A stretch of DNA of 22,951 nt from Opitutaceae bacterium (GTDB lineage: Bacteria; Verrucomicrobiota; Verrucomicrobiia; Opitutales; Opitutaceae), in contig JADLBI010000083.1 in assembly GCA_020847775.1 (NCBI GenBank), positions 1-22,951 of the forward strand, in the 5' to 3' direction. How positions within the stretch are numbered: position 1 is the stretch's first letter; each line of letters opens with the position of its first letter. Of the stretch, positions 1 to 7,249 are shown one piece after another. The translations under genes and the position numbers were made by a program. Under the pieces are notes generated by a model. It saw only the letters and a program-made list of their open reading frames with translations, was not told the DNA's origin and ran no database searches.

Positions 1-2
1 GG

Positions 3-689
3 GGCACGCCGCTGCGCGACGCGGAGTTGGTCGTCGAAACGCCGGAGCTGTGGCGCGTCGAGGTCAACGGGCAGCGCGTGGATTTCGCGCGCGCGCCGCG
101 CTGGCGCGACGACCTCAACATCCGCCGCGCGCCCGTCGGCCGCTGGCTGCGGGAGGGCAAAAACACGATCGTGCTGCGCGGTCGCCCGTTTGACGTGCGG
201 CGCGAGATCGACCGCGTGCTCCTGCTCGGCTCATTCGCGTGCGCACCGGCGGCGCAGGGTTTCACACTCGCGCCCGCGCGTCCCCTGCGGCTCGGCCCGT
301 GGCGCGCGCAAGGCCTGCCGTTTTACGATGGCGAGGTGGCGTATCGTTTCGCGCTGCCGCGCGGCGCGGGCCACGGCGTGCTGGAACTCGGTACGGCCGA
401 TTGGGCGGGCGCGTTGATCATCGTGGAACAGGGCGGGCGGCGCGTGGCGCAGCTGCACGAGGCGCCGTTTGTGGTGCCGCTCGACGCGGCCGACGGCCGC
501 GAGGTGGTGTGGCGCGTGGTCGGGCTCCCGAAGAATCTGTTCGGCCCATGGCATTATCCGCACAAGGATCCGAAGTGGGCCGGGCCGGGCATGTGGCGCA
601 GCGCGGAGATCCCGACCGCGCCGCAGCCGGGCAAAAATTACGACCTGCTCGATCTCGGCTTGTTTGCTCCGCCCCGGTGGCGGCAATGA
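3..689 (+). CDS. C-terminal part of a glycoside-hydrolase-like protein (5' end outside window)
   Basis: The reading frame is open from base 3 with no stop upstream, so the gene begins before the window. A TTG at 27 is only an internal codon. About 228 residues are visible, ending at TGA 687-689. The visible part looks like two beta-sandwich modules. The first carries 'VEVNGQRVDF' and 'REGKNTIVLRG', the usual phrasing of the galactose-binding-like modules in large glycoside hydrolases. The second has 'YDGEVAYRFALP', then 'VLELGTADWAGALIIV', then 'GLPKNLFGPWHYPHKDP', a pattern I associate with the C-termini of GH2- or rhamnosidase-like enzymes. No catalytic residues are visible, so substrate and family cannot be set. 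The next gene starts 333 bases away, so no operon is implied. Confidence 0.6.
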   Translation, partial: GTPLRDAELVVETPELWRVEVNGQRVDFARAPRWRDDLNIRRAPVGRWLREGKNTIVLRGRPFDVRREIDRVLLLGSFACAPAAQGFTLAPARPLRLGPWRAQGLPFYDGEVAYRFALPRGAGHGVLELGTADWAGALIIVEQGGRRVAQLHEAPFVVPLDAADGREVVWRVVGLPKNLFGPWHYPHKDPKWAGPGMWRSAEIPTAPQPGKNYDLLDLGLFAPPRWRQ

Positions 690-1021
690 ATGGCGCGGGC
701 GCGCCGCGAGGATATCCCACGGTGTATGCCAAGCCGCAGTGTCTCCTGCGATGAAGAAACTTTGGATGCTCCGCCTACCGACTGCGCTTGGGGAGCCCCT
801 CCACCTAATCGGCTTCCTCCTTCGCCAAGGTTAAGGGGGCCGCGCAGAGGTCGGCCCAACCTTATGCCTCATTGGATTTTCTTTCATAACTGCGACGCGA
901 CATCCTTAGTGAAGGTATAACCCAATAGGTTACACTTGGTATGAGCTGAAGGAGTCTTTGGGTTGGCCCGTCGGGGCTTGTGTCCTGCCAGACGGCTGCT
1001 CAATGGTGGCGCTCATCTTTT
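690..1021. other. Intergenic region, 332 bases, no gene seen
   Basis: No convincing reading frame lies here. The only structure I can point to is an imperfect inverted repeat: AAGGTT and GGGCC at 827-841 can pair with GGCCC and AACCTT at 853-863 with a four-base bulge. There is no T-run after it, so it is a weak terminator candidate for the upstream gene. Base composition turns more AT-rich around 870-930, where a promoter for the downstream gene could lie, but I see no clear -35/-10 pair. Confidence 0.5.
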
Positions 1022-2125
1022 ATGATCAAACGAATCGTTGGCTGGTGGTTGATGTGCGGGGCAACGGTGGCGGTCTGGGCGGCGCAATTCGCGCCCGGAG
1101 ACAAGGTGGAGATTTACTCCGCTCGACAATGGGCTCCCGGCGTGATTCGCGAGGTGAAGGCCGACCAATACAAGGTGGGCTTTGACGGTTACAGTGCGGT
1201 TTGGGACGCATGGGTGTCGGCGGACAAGGTTCGCGCTTCGGCGGCCGCCGCCACGCCAACGGCGGCTCAGGCTCCGACCACAGCCGCGAATTTCAAACCC
1301 GGTGACCGGGTGAAGGCCAAGACTTTTGGGATGTGGTTCGAGGGCACTGTTGGCGAGGTCGAGACGAGCCGCGTGCAGGTGCGGTTTGACGACAATACGG
1401 TGGACTGGATCATAAACGAAAATGTGAAGCTGCTGGAGAATCAGGCTTCGGTCGGGCAGCTCGTCGTGGCATCGCGACCGGAGGGGGCGAAGGCGGGGAT
1501 CGAAGGAGTGTTTTTGCGGGTGGAATCGTTCTTCATGGGCACGAGCCTGACGCTTTCAAACCAAGCATGGTTTTTCACCAAAGACGGAAAGTTCAGCCGG
1601 GCTCCATCCGGGGGATTCAGCTTCAAGGGCTTCGAGCCGAAGCGAAATAGCGACGGCACGTATTGGGTCGCGGGCGGCAAGATCACCTTCGCATATGCCG
1701 ACGGTTCGAAGCCGCTGACTTACGATTTTCAAAACAAGGGCGACGAGCTGAAATGGGGCGGGCTCGGCGCGAGCCGGGTCGAGGGTTTCCCAAAGGGTTG
1801 GCGCTTTGACGGCGTTTACGAGGGCGGGGCGTCGATCGGTGGCGGTGCGATGGCGTCATCGAGCGCCGTCGAGTTTCGCCGCGACGGCACCTATGCCCGC
1901 GAAGGCGTGGCGAACGTGGGCAACACCACGAGCCAGAGCGTGGTCTCGGGCGGGGCGCAGTCGCGCGGCGCGGGCACGTATGCGTTCGACGGCTACACCC
2001 TCACGCTTAAGCCCAACGACGGGGCCGCCGTGAGCTACACAGTGATCGCTTTCGGCGAGAAGGACGCGGCCGGTCGGCCCGAATATATTTACCGCGATGG
2101 GACGATGATGAAACGGCAGAAATGA
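1022..2125 (+). CDS. Exported protein with two N-terminal Tudor/SH3-like repeats
   Basis: The ATG at 1022 gives 367 residues beginning with a basic start (MIKR), a hydrophobic stretch and a likely signal-peptidase site near 'VWAAQ', so it is probably exported. A GTG at 980 would extend the frame but would bury the signal peptide. After the signal come two related modules of about 50 residues: 'FAPGDKVEIYS...WAPGVIREV...YKVGFDGY' and 'FKPGDRVKAKTFGMWFEGTVGEV...VQVRFDDN'. This is the pattern of Tudor/agenet-like beta barrels. The remaining 210 residues are rich in Gly, aromatic residues and short beta-like segments ('FTKDGKFSR', 'FRRDGTYAR', 'YAFDGYTLTLK') and may form a lipocalin-like barrel. 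I cannot assign a function. It converges on the GNAT gene with a 9-base gap. Confidence 0.7.
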   Translation: MIKRIVGWWLMCGATVAVWAAQFAPGDKVEIYSARQWAPGVIREVKADQYKVGFDGYSAVWDAWVSADKVRASAAAATPTAAQAPTTAANFKPGDRVKAKTFGMWFEGTVGEVETSRVQVRFDDNTVDWIINENVKLLENQASVGQLVVASRPEGAKAGIEGVFLRVESFFMGTSLTLSNQAWFFTKDGKFSRAPSGGFSFKGFEPKRNSDGTYWVAGGKITFAYADGSKPLTYDFQNKGDELKWGGLGASRVEGFPKGWRFDGVYEGGASIGGGAMASSSAVEFRRDGTYAREGVANVGNTTSQSVVSGGAQSRGAGTYAFDGYTLTLKPNDGAAVSYTVIAFGEKDAAGRPEYIYRDGTMMKRQK

Positions 2126-2134
2126 GCGCGAGGC

Positions 2135-2572
2135 TCACGGCGTCCAACGCATCTGGTAGTGCGTGGGGGTTTCGGCGGTGACGGTGAAGCCGAGGCGTTC
2201 GTAGAGGCGGCGGGCGGGGTTGACTTTCAGGACTTGCAGGCGGAGAGGGAGTTTTTCGCGGTGGGCCTCGGCGAGGAGGCTGTGCAGAATCGCGGTGCCG
2301 AGGCCGCGGTTCTGGAATTCGGCAGCGAGCAGGATGCTGGCGAGAAAGATGTCGGCGGGGGTGCGTTCCACATGCAGCAGGCCGGCGTCATGGCCGTTGA
2401 CGACGATGATTTGGAGGCGCTGCGGTTGGAAATTTTTCTGAAAACGCTCCGCTTGCTCGACGTCGTCCCACCGGCCCCACGTTTGTTCGACGTGGGTTTT
2501 CATCGTCGCGCGGCTCAGCGTCCAGAGCCAATCGCGGTCGGCGGCGGTGGCGGCGCGGAGCGTGTGGGACAT
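2135..2572 (-). CDS. GNAT family N-acetyltransferase
   Basis: A 145-residue single-domain protein of typical GNAT length. The acetyl-CoA pyrophosphate-binding loop is visible as QNRGLG (residues 87-92), in the pattern Q/R-x-x-G-x-G. It is preceded by the beta-4 strand 'IFLASILLAAEF', and 'NPARRLYERLGF' near residues 118-129 is the usual end of the fold. The N-terminus (LRAATAADRDWLW) is the common first strand and helix. The acceptor substrate cannot be told from sequence. The ATG at 2572 is two bases beyond the proB stop, so it is probably the last gene of a pyrH-frr-proB-GNAT run. No Shine-Dalgarno motif precedes it. Confidence 0.85.
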   Translation of the reverse strand: MSHTLRAATAADRDWLWTLSRATMKTHVEQTWGRWDDVEQAERFQKNFQPQRLQIIVVNGHDAGLLHVERTPADIFLASILLAAEFQNRGLGTAILHSLLAEAHREKLPLRLQVLKVNPARRLYERLGFTVTAETPTHYQMRWTP

Positions 2573-2574
2573 CG

Positions 2575-3699
2575 TCAGAGGAGCACGAGGTCGTTGCGGT
2601 GGATGACTTCGAGGCGCTTGCGCAGGGGATACATGGCGGTGAGGGCCGCGGCTTTTTTTCCGGCGATGGCGGGAATCTCGTCGTGGCCGAACTTGGTCTT
2701 GCCGCGGGCGACGATCTCGCCGTCGGGTCCGGCGATGTTGACGACCTCGCCGATGGTAAACGCGCCGAAGGCGTGCGTGACGCCGACGGCGAGCAGGCTG
2801 CGGCCTTGCTCGCGCAGGACGGGCACGGCGTTTTCGTTGACGTAGATCGTACCGGTGGGTCGTTGGAAATAGGCGAGCCAGCGTTTTTTTGCTTCCATCG
2901 GCAGGCCGCTGGGCGCGAAAAACGTGCCGGGGCCGTCGCCGCGCAACAGGCGCGGGATGATGTCGGGCTCCGCGCCGCTGGCGATGAACACGCCGCAGCC
3001 GGCGCGCCCGGCAAGCTTGGCGGCCGTGATTTTCGAGACCATGCCACCGACGGCGGTTTCGCTGGTGGTGCCACCGGCCATCGCCTCGATCTCGGGCGTG
3101 ATTTTTTCGACGACGGGCACGATCTGTTTTGAGCCTTTGAGGTCCACGAGCCCGGGGGCGGTGGAGAGGATGAACAAGTGCTGCGCGCCGGTGACGCTGG
3201 CGACCATGGCGGAGAGCATGTCGTTGTCGCCGAAGCGCAGGAGCGCGCGGATTTCGGCGGCGCTGACGGTGTCGTTTTCGTTGAGCACGGGCACCGTGCC
3301 GTAGGCGATGAGTTCCTCGAGCGTGGCTTTGATTGAGAGGTGCCGGTCGCGGCTGCGCAGGTCTTCGTGGGTGAGCAGCACTTGCGCGACGGTGAGGCCG
3401 TGTGGGGCGAAACCGGTCTGCCAGGTCTGCATGAGCAGGCTTTGGCCGACGGCGGCGCAGGCTTGTTTTTTGGTGACATCGGTGGGGCGGCGTTTGAGGC
3501 CGAGGCGACCCATGCCGAGGCCAACGGCGCCAGAGGACACGATAATCACCTCGGTGCCGGCGGCGCGCAATGCGGCCACTTGGGCGCAGACGGCGGCGAT
3601 GCGCTCGACGTTAAGCTCGCCGATGCCGCGCGTGAGCACACCGGTGCCGAGTTTGACGACGATGCGGCGCGGGGCGGGATAGGATGCGGCGGGTGGCAC
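2575..3699 (-). CDS. proB: Glutamate 5-kinase
   Basis: ProB phosphorylates L-glutamate to glutamyl 5-phosphate, the first step of proline synthesis, in the cytoplasm. From the GTG at 3699 the protein is 374 residues, the usual length for the form with a C-terminal PUA domain. The kinase domain shows 'RRIVVKLGTGVL' at the start, 'VIIVSSGAVGLGMGRL', 'VPVLNENDTVS' and 'FGDNDMLSAMVAS', all ProB signatures. The final 90 or so residues (from 'GTIYVNENAVPVL') are the PUA domain. A second in-frame GTG at 3798 overlaps the frr stop as GTGA and would add 33 residues. That extension is proline-rich, unlike ProB, and reads through a GC-rich palindrome resembling an intergenic repeat, so I prefer 3699. 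No proA is visible nearby. Confidence 0.9.
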   Translation of the reverse strand: MPPAASYPAPRRIVVKLGTGVLTRGIGELNVERIAAVCAQVAALRAAGTEVIIVSSGAVGLGMGRLGLKRRPTDVTKKQACAAVGQSLLMQTWQTGFAPHGLTVAQVLLTHEDLRSRDRHLSIKATLEELIAYGTVPVLNENDTVSAAEIRALLRFGDNDMLSAMVASVTGAQHLFILSTAPGLVDLKGSKQIVPVVEKITPEIEAMAGGTTSETAVGGMVSKITAAKLAGRAGCGVFIASGAEPDIIPRLLRGDGPGTFFAPSGLPMEAKKRWLAYFQRPTGTIYVNENAVPVLREQGRSLLAVGVTHAFGAFTIGEVVNIAGPDGEIVARGKTKFGHDEIPAIAGKKAAALTAMYPLRKRLEVIHRNDLVLL

Positions 3700-3723
3700 A
3701 GGGTTGACTGAATCAATTGGCTG

Positions 3724-3750
3724 GTAGGGCGGAACCGCTGGGCCCGCCGG
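3724..3750. repeat. Possible REP-like intergenic palindrome between frr and proB
   Basis: GGCGG at 3728-3732 can pair with CCGCC at 3744-3748. The element shares GTAGGGCGG and a CCCGCC end with the better palindrome at 20435-20459. Two copies in one window suggest a dispersed intergenic repeat. It lies inside the longer proB reading frame, which argues for the shorter proB start. Confidence 0.35.
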
Positions 3751-3794
3751 GGATAGGAACGCGGCGCGCTCGGCCGATCGCGCCCCACCTTGCC

Positions 3795-4343
3795 TCACAC
3801 CGCCATCAGCTCCTTCTCCTTGCGGGCGAGGTGGTCGTTGATCTCCTTGATCGCGTTGTCGGTGAGGGTCTGCACTTCCTTTTCGCGACGCTTGCGTTCA
3901 TCCTCGGGCAGACCATCGGCCTTTTTCAAGGCGTCCATCGCGTCGCGGCGGAGGTTGCGCACGTGCACGCGGCCTTCCTCGGCGAGTTTGTGGGCGACCT
4001 TGACGAATTCTTGGCGGCGTTCGCGGCTCATCTCGGGCAGGGGGATGCGGATAACCTTGCCGTCGGGAATGGGATTAAAGCCGAGGTTGGCCTCTTGGAT
4101 GCCTTTGACGATGGCTTTGCTGAGGCTGACATCCCAGGGCTGGATTTGGATGAGGCGCGCGTCGGGCGTGCTGATGGCGGCGCAGGACTTGAGTGGTTGC
4201 ATGGAGCCGTAGGCCTCGACCATGACGGTTTCGACCATGGCGGGCGTGGCCTTGCCGGTATGGATGCTGCTGAACTCGTGCAGGGTGTGGTCAACGGCCT
4301 TTTTCATGCGGCCTTGGGCGTCGGTGAGAAGGGGATGGGACAT
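3795..4343 (-). CDS. frr: Ribosome recycling factor
   Basis: The protein releases the post-termination ribosome together with EF-G. From ATG 4343 it has 182 residues, close to the usual 185. Typical RRF features are visible: the N-terminal 'MKKAVDHTLHEFSSIHTGKATP' region (RRF normally has R-T-G-R/K-A at this place), 'QIQPWDVSLSKAIVKGI', 'IRIPLPEMSRERRQEFVK' and the C-terminal 'EKEVQTLTDNAIKEINDHL'. The frame continues upstream of 4343, but that part is encoded by GGATTTT repeats and is not protein-like. It lies downstream of pyrH on the same strand, the common bacterial order; rpsB and tsf are not present upstream. Its stop overlaps a possible GTG start of proB. Confidence 0.95.
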   Translation of the reverse strand: MSHPLLTDAQGRMKKAVDHTLHEFSSIHTGKATPAMVETVMVEAYGSMQPLKSCAAISTPDARLIQIQPWDVSLSKAIVKGIQEANLGFNPIPDGKVIRIPLPEMSRERRQEFVKVAHKLAEEGRVHVRNLRRDAMDALKKADGLPEDERKRREKEVQTLTDNAIKEINDHLARKEKELMAV

Positions 4344-4344
4344 G

Positions 4345-4375
4345 GGATTTTGGATTTTCGAATGCGGATTTTCGA
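4345..4375. repeat. Short GGATTTT direct repeats upstream of frr
   Basis: Three copies of GGATTTT occur at 4345-4351, 4352-4358 and 4366-4372; the last two extend to GGATTTTCGA. They fill much of the 84-base spacer between pyrH and frr and directly abut the frr start codon. The role is unknown. On the coding strand this makes an AAAATCC-rich leader. Confidence 0.5.
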
Positions 4376-4427
4376 TTGGGCGGCGCGTTGATCGTTTAGC
4401 GGCTTGGAGTTTTCTCAGCACTGCGGG

Positions 4428-5168
4428 TCAACTGTGGACCAAGGTGCCGATTTTTTCGCCGAGGATGGCCTTGCGGATGGCGTTCTCGTCGTTGAGGTCG
4501 AAGACCATGATGGGCACGTTGTTGTCGAGGCAGAGGGAGAAGGCGGTCGAGTCCATGACGTTGAGGCGCTGCTTGAGCGCGTCGATGTAGGTGAGCTCGT
4601 CGTATTTGACCGCGTCGGGGAATTTCTTCGGATCCTTGTCGTAAATGCCGTCCACCTTGGTGGCCTTCATGATGATGTCGGCGTGCATTTCGCTGGCGCG
4701 GAGGGCGGCGGTGGTGTCGGTGGAGAAATAGGGGTTGCCGGTGCCGGCGACGAAGATGACCACGCGGCCTTTTTCGAGGTGGCGCATGGCGCGGCGGAGG
4801 ATGAACGGCTCGGCGATCTGGTTCATCGGGATGGCGCTTTGAACGCGGGTGGTGACGCCGAGTTTTTCGAGGCAATCCATGAGGGCGAGGCCGTTGATGA
4901 CGGTGGCGAGCATGCCCATGTAGTCGCCGGTGGTGCGGTCCACCCCGCGCTTGGCGCCGTTGAGGCCGCGGAAGATGTTGCCGCCGCCGATGACGACGCA
5001 GACCTCGACGCCGAGGTCGTGGATGTCCTTCACCTGTTGGCAGGTTTTTTCGAGGGTGGCGGCGTCGATGGGGTCGCCCGATTTGCCGCCGCGAAGGACT
5101 TCGCCGCTGAGTTTTAGGATGATGCGTTTGTATTTAACCGCGGTGGCCGCTGGTTTTGGCGTGGGCAT
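4428..5168 (-). CDS. pyrH: UMP kinase
   Basis: PyrH converts UMP to UDP with ATP in pyrimidine nucleotide synthesis and is a hexameric amino-acid-kinase-fold enzyme. From ATG 5168 it is 246 residues, near the usual 240. Visible motifs are 'RIILKLSGEVL' at the N-terminus, the phosphate-binding 'VIGGGNIFRG', 'MGMLATVINGLALMDCLE', 'VIFVAGTGNPYFSTDTTAAL' and 'MKATKVDGIYDKDPKK'. All are canonical for bacterial UMP kinase. An upstream in-frame TTG at 5204 has GGAGG right in front of it but with only one base of spacing, so I prefer 5168. It opens a pyrH-frr-proB-GNAT run. A TTGACG element and a hexamer 7 bases before the ATG could be its promoter. Confidence 0.95.
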   Translation of the reverse strand: MPTPKPAATAVKYKRIILKLSGEVLRGGKSGDPIDAATLEKTCQQVKDIHDLGVEVCVVIGGGNIFRGLNGAKRGVDRTTGDYMGMLATVINGLALMDCLEKLGVTTRVQSAIPMNQIAEPFILRRAMRHLEKGRVVIFVAGTGNPYFSTDTTAALRASEMHADIIMKATKVDGIYDKDPKKFPDAVKYDELTYIDALKQRLNVMDSTAFSLCLDNNVPIMVFDLNDENAIRKAILGEKIGTLVHS

Positions 5169-5204
5169 GACCGTCAGGTAACGGCATGGGAATTTTGCCG
5201 TCAA
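5169..5204 (-). promoter_or_regulatory. Candidate pyrH promoter with start at or next to the ATG
   Basis: On the minus strand TTGACG (5204-5199) is followed after 17 bases by TTACCT (5181-5176), then 7 bases and the pyrH ATG. The -35 is one mismatch from TTGACA. The -10 is weak, with the first and last T kept. If real, transcription would begin at or one base before the ATG. Confidence 0.35.
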
Positions 5205-5249
5205 TCCTCCGCTGCGACGGGCGATCCGCGCCCGCCGCGGAAGACGCGC

Positions 5250-5987
5250 TCAAGCCGTGGGCGAGGGCGCGCGGGCGGCGAGCTCGAGGGCGCGCGGGAA
5301 GAGGATGCTGTTTTCCTTATGCACGTGGCGGTGAAGGTCGGCCTCGAAGGCGGCGAGTCCGGCGAGCAGGGCGCGATGGGTGTTGCAAAACGCGTCGGGG
5401 ATGGAGAAGCCGTCGGTCAGCTCGCGCAGGTGGCTGATGGCGCGGCCGGCGTCATCGTGTTCGATCTCCATTTGCCGAATCGGGGCTGCGAGCATGTCGC
5501 ACGCGCAGGCCGAACCGGCGGAGTTTTCGATGCGGCGCACCAAGGGGAAGAGCGCGATTTCTTCCTTTTCCATGTGGTCGAACATTTCATCGGCGAGACC
5601 GCGGGTGGCGGCGGCGACCTCGAACAGGCGCGGGTCGTTCTCGCCGTGACGGGTGGCGACGCGGTTGGCCATTTCGACCAAGCGGGGCATCTCATTCTTT
5701 AGGTAGGCGTGGTGCGTGCGCTCGATGTGGTCGGCGAGCTCGGTCAGGGTCATCCCGGCCGCGTTCTCCTCCACCGGGGTCGCGCCGAGCGCATCGGCGG
5801 CGCTTTGCAGCAAGGTTAGTGTGGTGGCGGGGTCGAGGCCGCGTTGCGCGCAGGCTTGCTCGAGCGGCAGCTTGCCCCGGCAGCAATAATCGATGCCGAG
5901 ATGTTCAAACAGGCGGGCCAAGCCGGGGCGGGCGGTGACGATGGCTCCGACGGTGGTTTCACGGGTGAGGGCGGGAAGAGCATGCAT
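5250..5987 (-). CDS. ric: Iron-sulfur cluster repair di-iron protein Ric (YtfE/ScdA/DnrN family)
   Basis: This family repairs Fe-S clusters damaged by NO or oxidants and is thought to donate iron from a carboxylate-bridged di-iron site. From ATG 5987 it has 245 residues. The N-terminal ScdA_N/DUF542 domain carries the paired cysteines in 'LGIDYCCRGKLPLEQAC' (Cys35, Cys36). The C-terminal hemerythrin-like domain shows His92, His138 with Glu142 (HMEKE), His177 (EHDD), and His221 with Glu225 (HVHKE). These match the ligand spacing known for E. coli YtfE. The frame extends to 6221 but crosses an FNR-type box and is not protein-like there. It has its own promoter, so it is probably a separate transcription unit from the hemoglobin gene before it. 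NO-responsive control by the nearby DNR-like regulator is inferred. Confidence 0.93.
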   Translation of the reverse strand: MHALPALTRETTVGAIVTARPGLARLFEHLGIDYCCRGKLPLEQACAQRGLDPATTLTLLQSAADALGATPVEENAAGMTLTELADHIERTHHAYLKNEMPRLVEMANRVATRHGENDPRLFEVAAATRGLADEMFDHMEKEEIALFPLVRRIENSAGSACACDMLAAPIRQMEIEHDDAGRAISHLRELTDGFSIPDAFCNTHRALLAGLAAFEADLHRHVHKENSILFPRALELAARAPSPTA

Positions 5988-5994
5988 ACGCCTG

Positions 5995-6037
5995 ACCCTA
6001 ACCCGGTTGCCGCGCCCACGGCCTTGAGCTGAATCAA
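5995..6037 (-). promoter_or_regulatory. FNR/DNR-type box and -10 element for ric
   Basis: TTGAG-CTGA-ATCAA at 6024-6037 matches the FNR/DNR consensus TTGAT-N4-ATCAA at 9 of 10 positions and is the core of a perfect CCTTGA/TCAAGG palindrome. On the minus strand TAGGGT (6000-5995) follows 23 bases later and fits the TAnnnT form of a -10. Seven bases separate it from the ric ATG. The box is centred about 42 bases upstream of the predicted start, the class II position. Confidence 0.75.
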
Positions 6038-6051
6038 GGCCCGGCGTGAAA

Positions 6052-6465
6052 TCAGGACGCCGCGGCGCGGGGGCCGTGGATGGCGATGATTTGGCGCAGG
6101 CGCTGGCCGATGGTTTCGGCGGCGTTGACCATGTCGTCGGCTTCGGGCGCGGGCAGCCAGATGCGGCAATGCCGACACCAGAGTCCCAACCAAGCTTCGA
6201 AATGCTTTTCTTCCAAACCAAGAGGGAGGTGTTTGAAGGGCATCGGCCCGGAATAGCGAGGCGGGCCGCCGGTCACGCCGGACCAGAAATCGGCGATTTT
6301 TTCGATGTGCGCGGGCCAGTCATCGATGTGCGCGGCGAAGATCGGGCCGATGACCGCGTGTTGGCGCACATCGGCATACAAATGCGTCAGCAGTTTGAGC
6401 AGACTGGGTCTGCCGCCGAGGCGGTCGAACAAGGATGCGGGAGGCGAGGACGTAGGAACGGACAT
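6052..6465 (-). CDS. Group III truncated hemoglobin
   Basis: A small heme protein of 137 residues from ATG 6465, typical for a 2-on-2 globin. Group III character is seen in 'IGPIFAAHIDDWPAHIEKIADFWSGV', then 'YSGPMPFKHLPL', then 'KHFEAWLGLW', where His88 is the likely proximal heme ligand. Group III globins lack the glycine motifs of group I, and none is seen here. The gene lies 28 bases downstream of the DNR-like regulator on the same strand and upstream of ric, so a role in binding or converting NO is likely, though this group is poorly characterised. The frame continues upstream to 6687, antisense-like low-complexity sequence that overlaps the regulator gene, so I reject that start. No Shine-Dalgarno motif is visible. 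Confidence 0.88.
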   Translation of the reverse strand: MSVPTSSPPASLFDRLGGRPSLLKLLTHLYADVRQHAVIGPIFAAHIDDWPAHIEKIADFWSGVTGGPPRYSGPMPFKHLPLGLEEKHFEAWLGLWCRHCRIWLPAPEADDMVNAAETIGQRLRQIIAIHGPRAAAS

Positions 6466-6493
6466 GTAAAGTGAAGGCGAAGCGGCGCGCGGT

Positions 6494-7213
6494 TCAGGGG
6501 CCACCGAGGTTGTGCTGGAGCTTGGCGGTGAGGGCCGCGCGGTCGTGCACGGTGATGGTCCGGGCGGCGATGGAGATGATTTTCGAATCGCGCAAACGGC
6601 CGAGGGTGCGGGACAAGGTTTCGCTGCTGGTGCCGAGCTCGGCGGCGAGTTCGCGTTTGGTGCCGGGCAGGCGGATATCGGCGCCACCGGCGGTGCGGCG
6701 TTGTTTCACGAGCCAGTTGAGCAGGCGGGTTTCCACGTCTTTCAACGTCAAGTCGTCGAGCATGCCGACGAGGATGCGCAGGTGCGCGCCCATCGAGCCC
6801 AACATGCGTAGCGCGAGATCTGGACGGCGGCCGATGAGGTCGAGCAGGGGCTGCTTGGGCAGGAGGAGCACGGTGCTGGATTGGATGGAGCGGGCGTTGG
6901 CGGGGTAGCCGGTGGGCGAGGACAGCGCGCCTTCCGCGAAGGATTCTCCGGCGCGAAAAATGTGGATGACCTGCTCCTTGCCCGCGACGCTGACGCGGTG
7001 GACGTTGATCGCCCCGGAAGCGACCACGTAGCAGCCTTGGGCGGGTTCCCCTTCGCGGAAAAGATACTCGCCCCGTGAGAGAGACAGCGGGCGGGCGAAC
7101 CCGGCGATCTCCTCCAGGTCCGGCCCAGGCACGTTGCCGAACAATTGGCTGCCGCGCAGGGTGCCGGTGAGGCCAGTGAGCTTCAATTGGGCGAGGCGGG
7201 TGGGCGTGGACAT
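6494..7213 (-). CDS. Crp/Fnr family regulator, DNR-like (no Fe-S cysteines)
   Basis: A 239-residue regulator with an N-terminal cyclic-nucleotide-binding-like barrel (about 20-135, with 'GEYLFREGEPAQGCYVVASG'), a dimerisation helix (135-160) and a C-terminal winged helix-turn-helix (about 165-215). The recognition helix 'TSSETLSRTLGRL' carries Glu198-x-x-Ser201-Arg202. This is the E-x-x-S-R signature of FNR/DNR proteins that read TTGAT/ATCAA, and boxes of that type occur upstream of ric and the YwiC-like gene. Only one cysteine is present (Cys61), so it cannot hold the FNR 4Fe-4S cluster. With nirK, hemoglobin and ric as neighbours, a heme- or NO-responsive DNR/NnrR-type role is the best inference. 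TAGTCT lies 6 bases before the ATG and could be a -10 for a leaderless transcript. Confidence 0.88.
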   Translation of the reverse strand: MSTPTRLAQLKLTGLTGTLRGSQLFGNVPGPDLEEIAGFARPLSLSRGEYLFREGEPAQGCYVVASGAINVHRVSVAGKEQVIHIFRAGESFAEGALSSPTGYPANARSIQSSTVLLLPKQPLLDLIGRRPDLALRMLGSMGAHLRILVGMLDDLTLKDVETRLLNWLVKQRRTAGGADIRLPGTKRELAAELGTSSETLSRTLGRLRDSKIISIAARTITVHDRAALTAKLQHNLGGP

Positions 7214-7249
7214 GGCCGCAGACTAGCAGATTTCGCGCAGGAAGCGAAC

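Noticed and set aside
827..863. Rho-independent terminator after the first gene
   Set aside because: The stem is imperfect with a four-base bulge, lies 140 bases after the stop and lacks a T-run.
2388..3524. A 378-residue minus-strand frame overlapping proB in another frame
   Set aside because: Ser/Pro/Arg-rich shadow of proB in the same strand; no domain is seen.
5988..6221. N-terminal extension of ric to 6221
   Set aside because: It crosses the FNR-type box and the hemoglobin gene and is low-complexity. The ScdA domain begins just after ATG 5987.
6466..6687. N-terminal extension of the truncated hemoglobin gene
   Set aside because: It lies within the regulator gene and is Ser/Pro-rich. 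Globin sequence begins shortly after ATG 6465.
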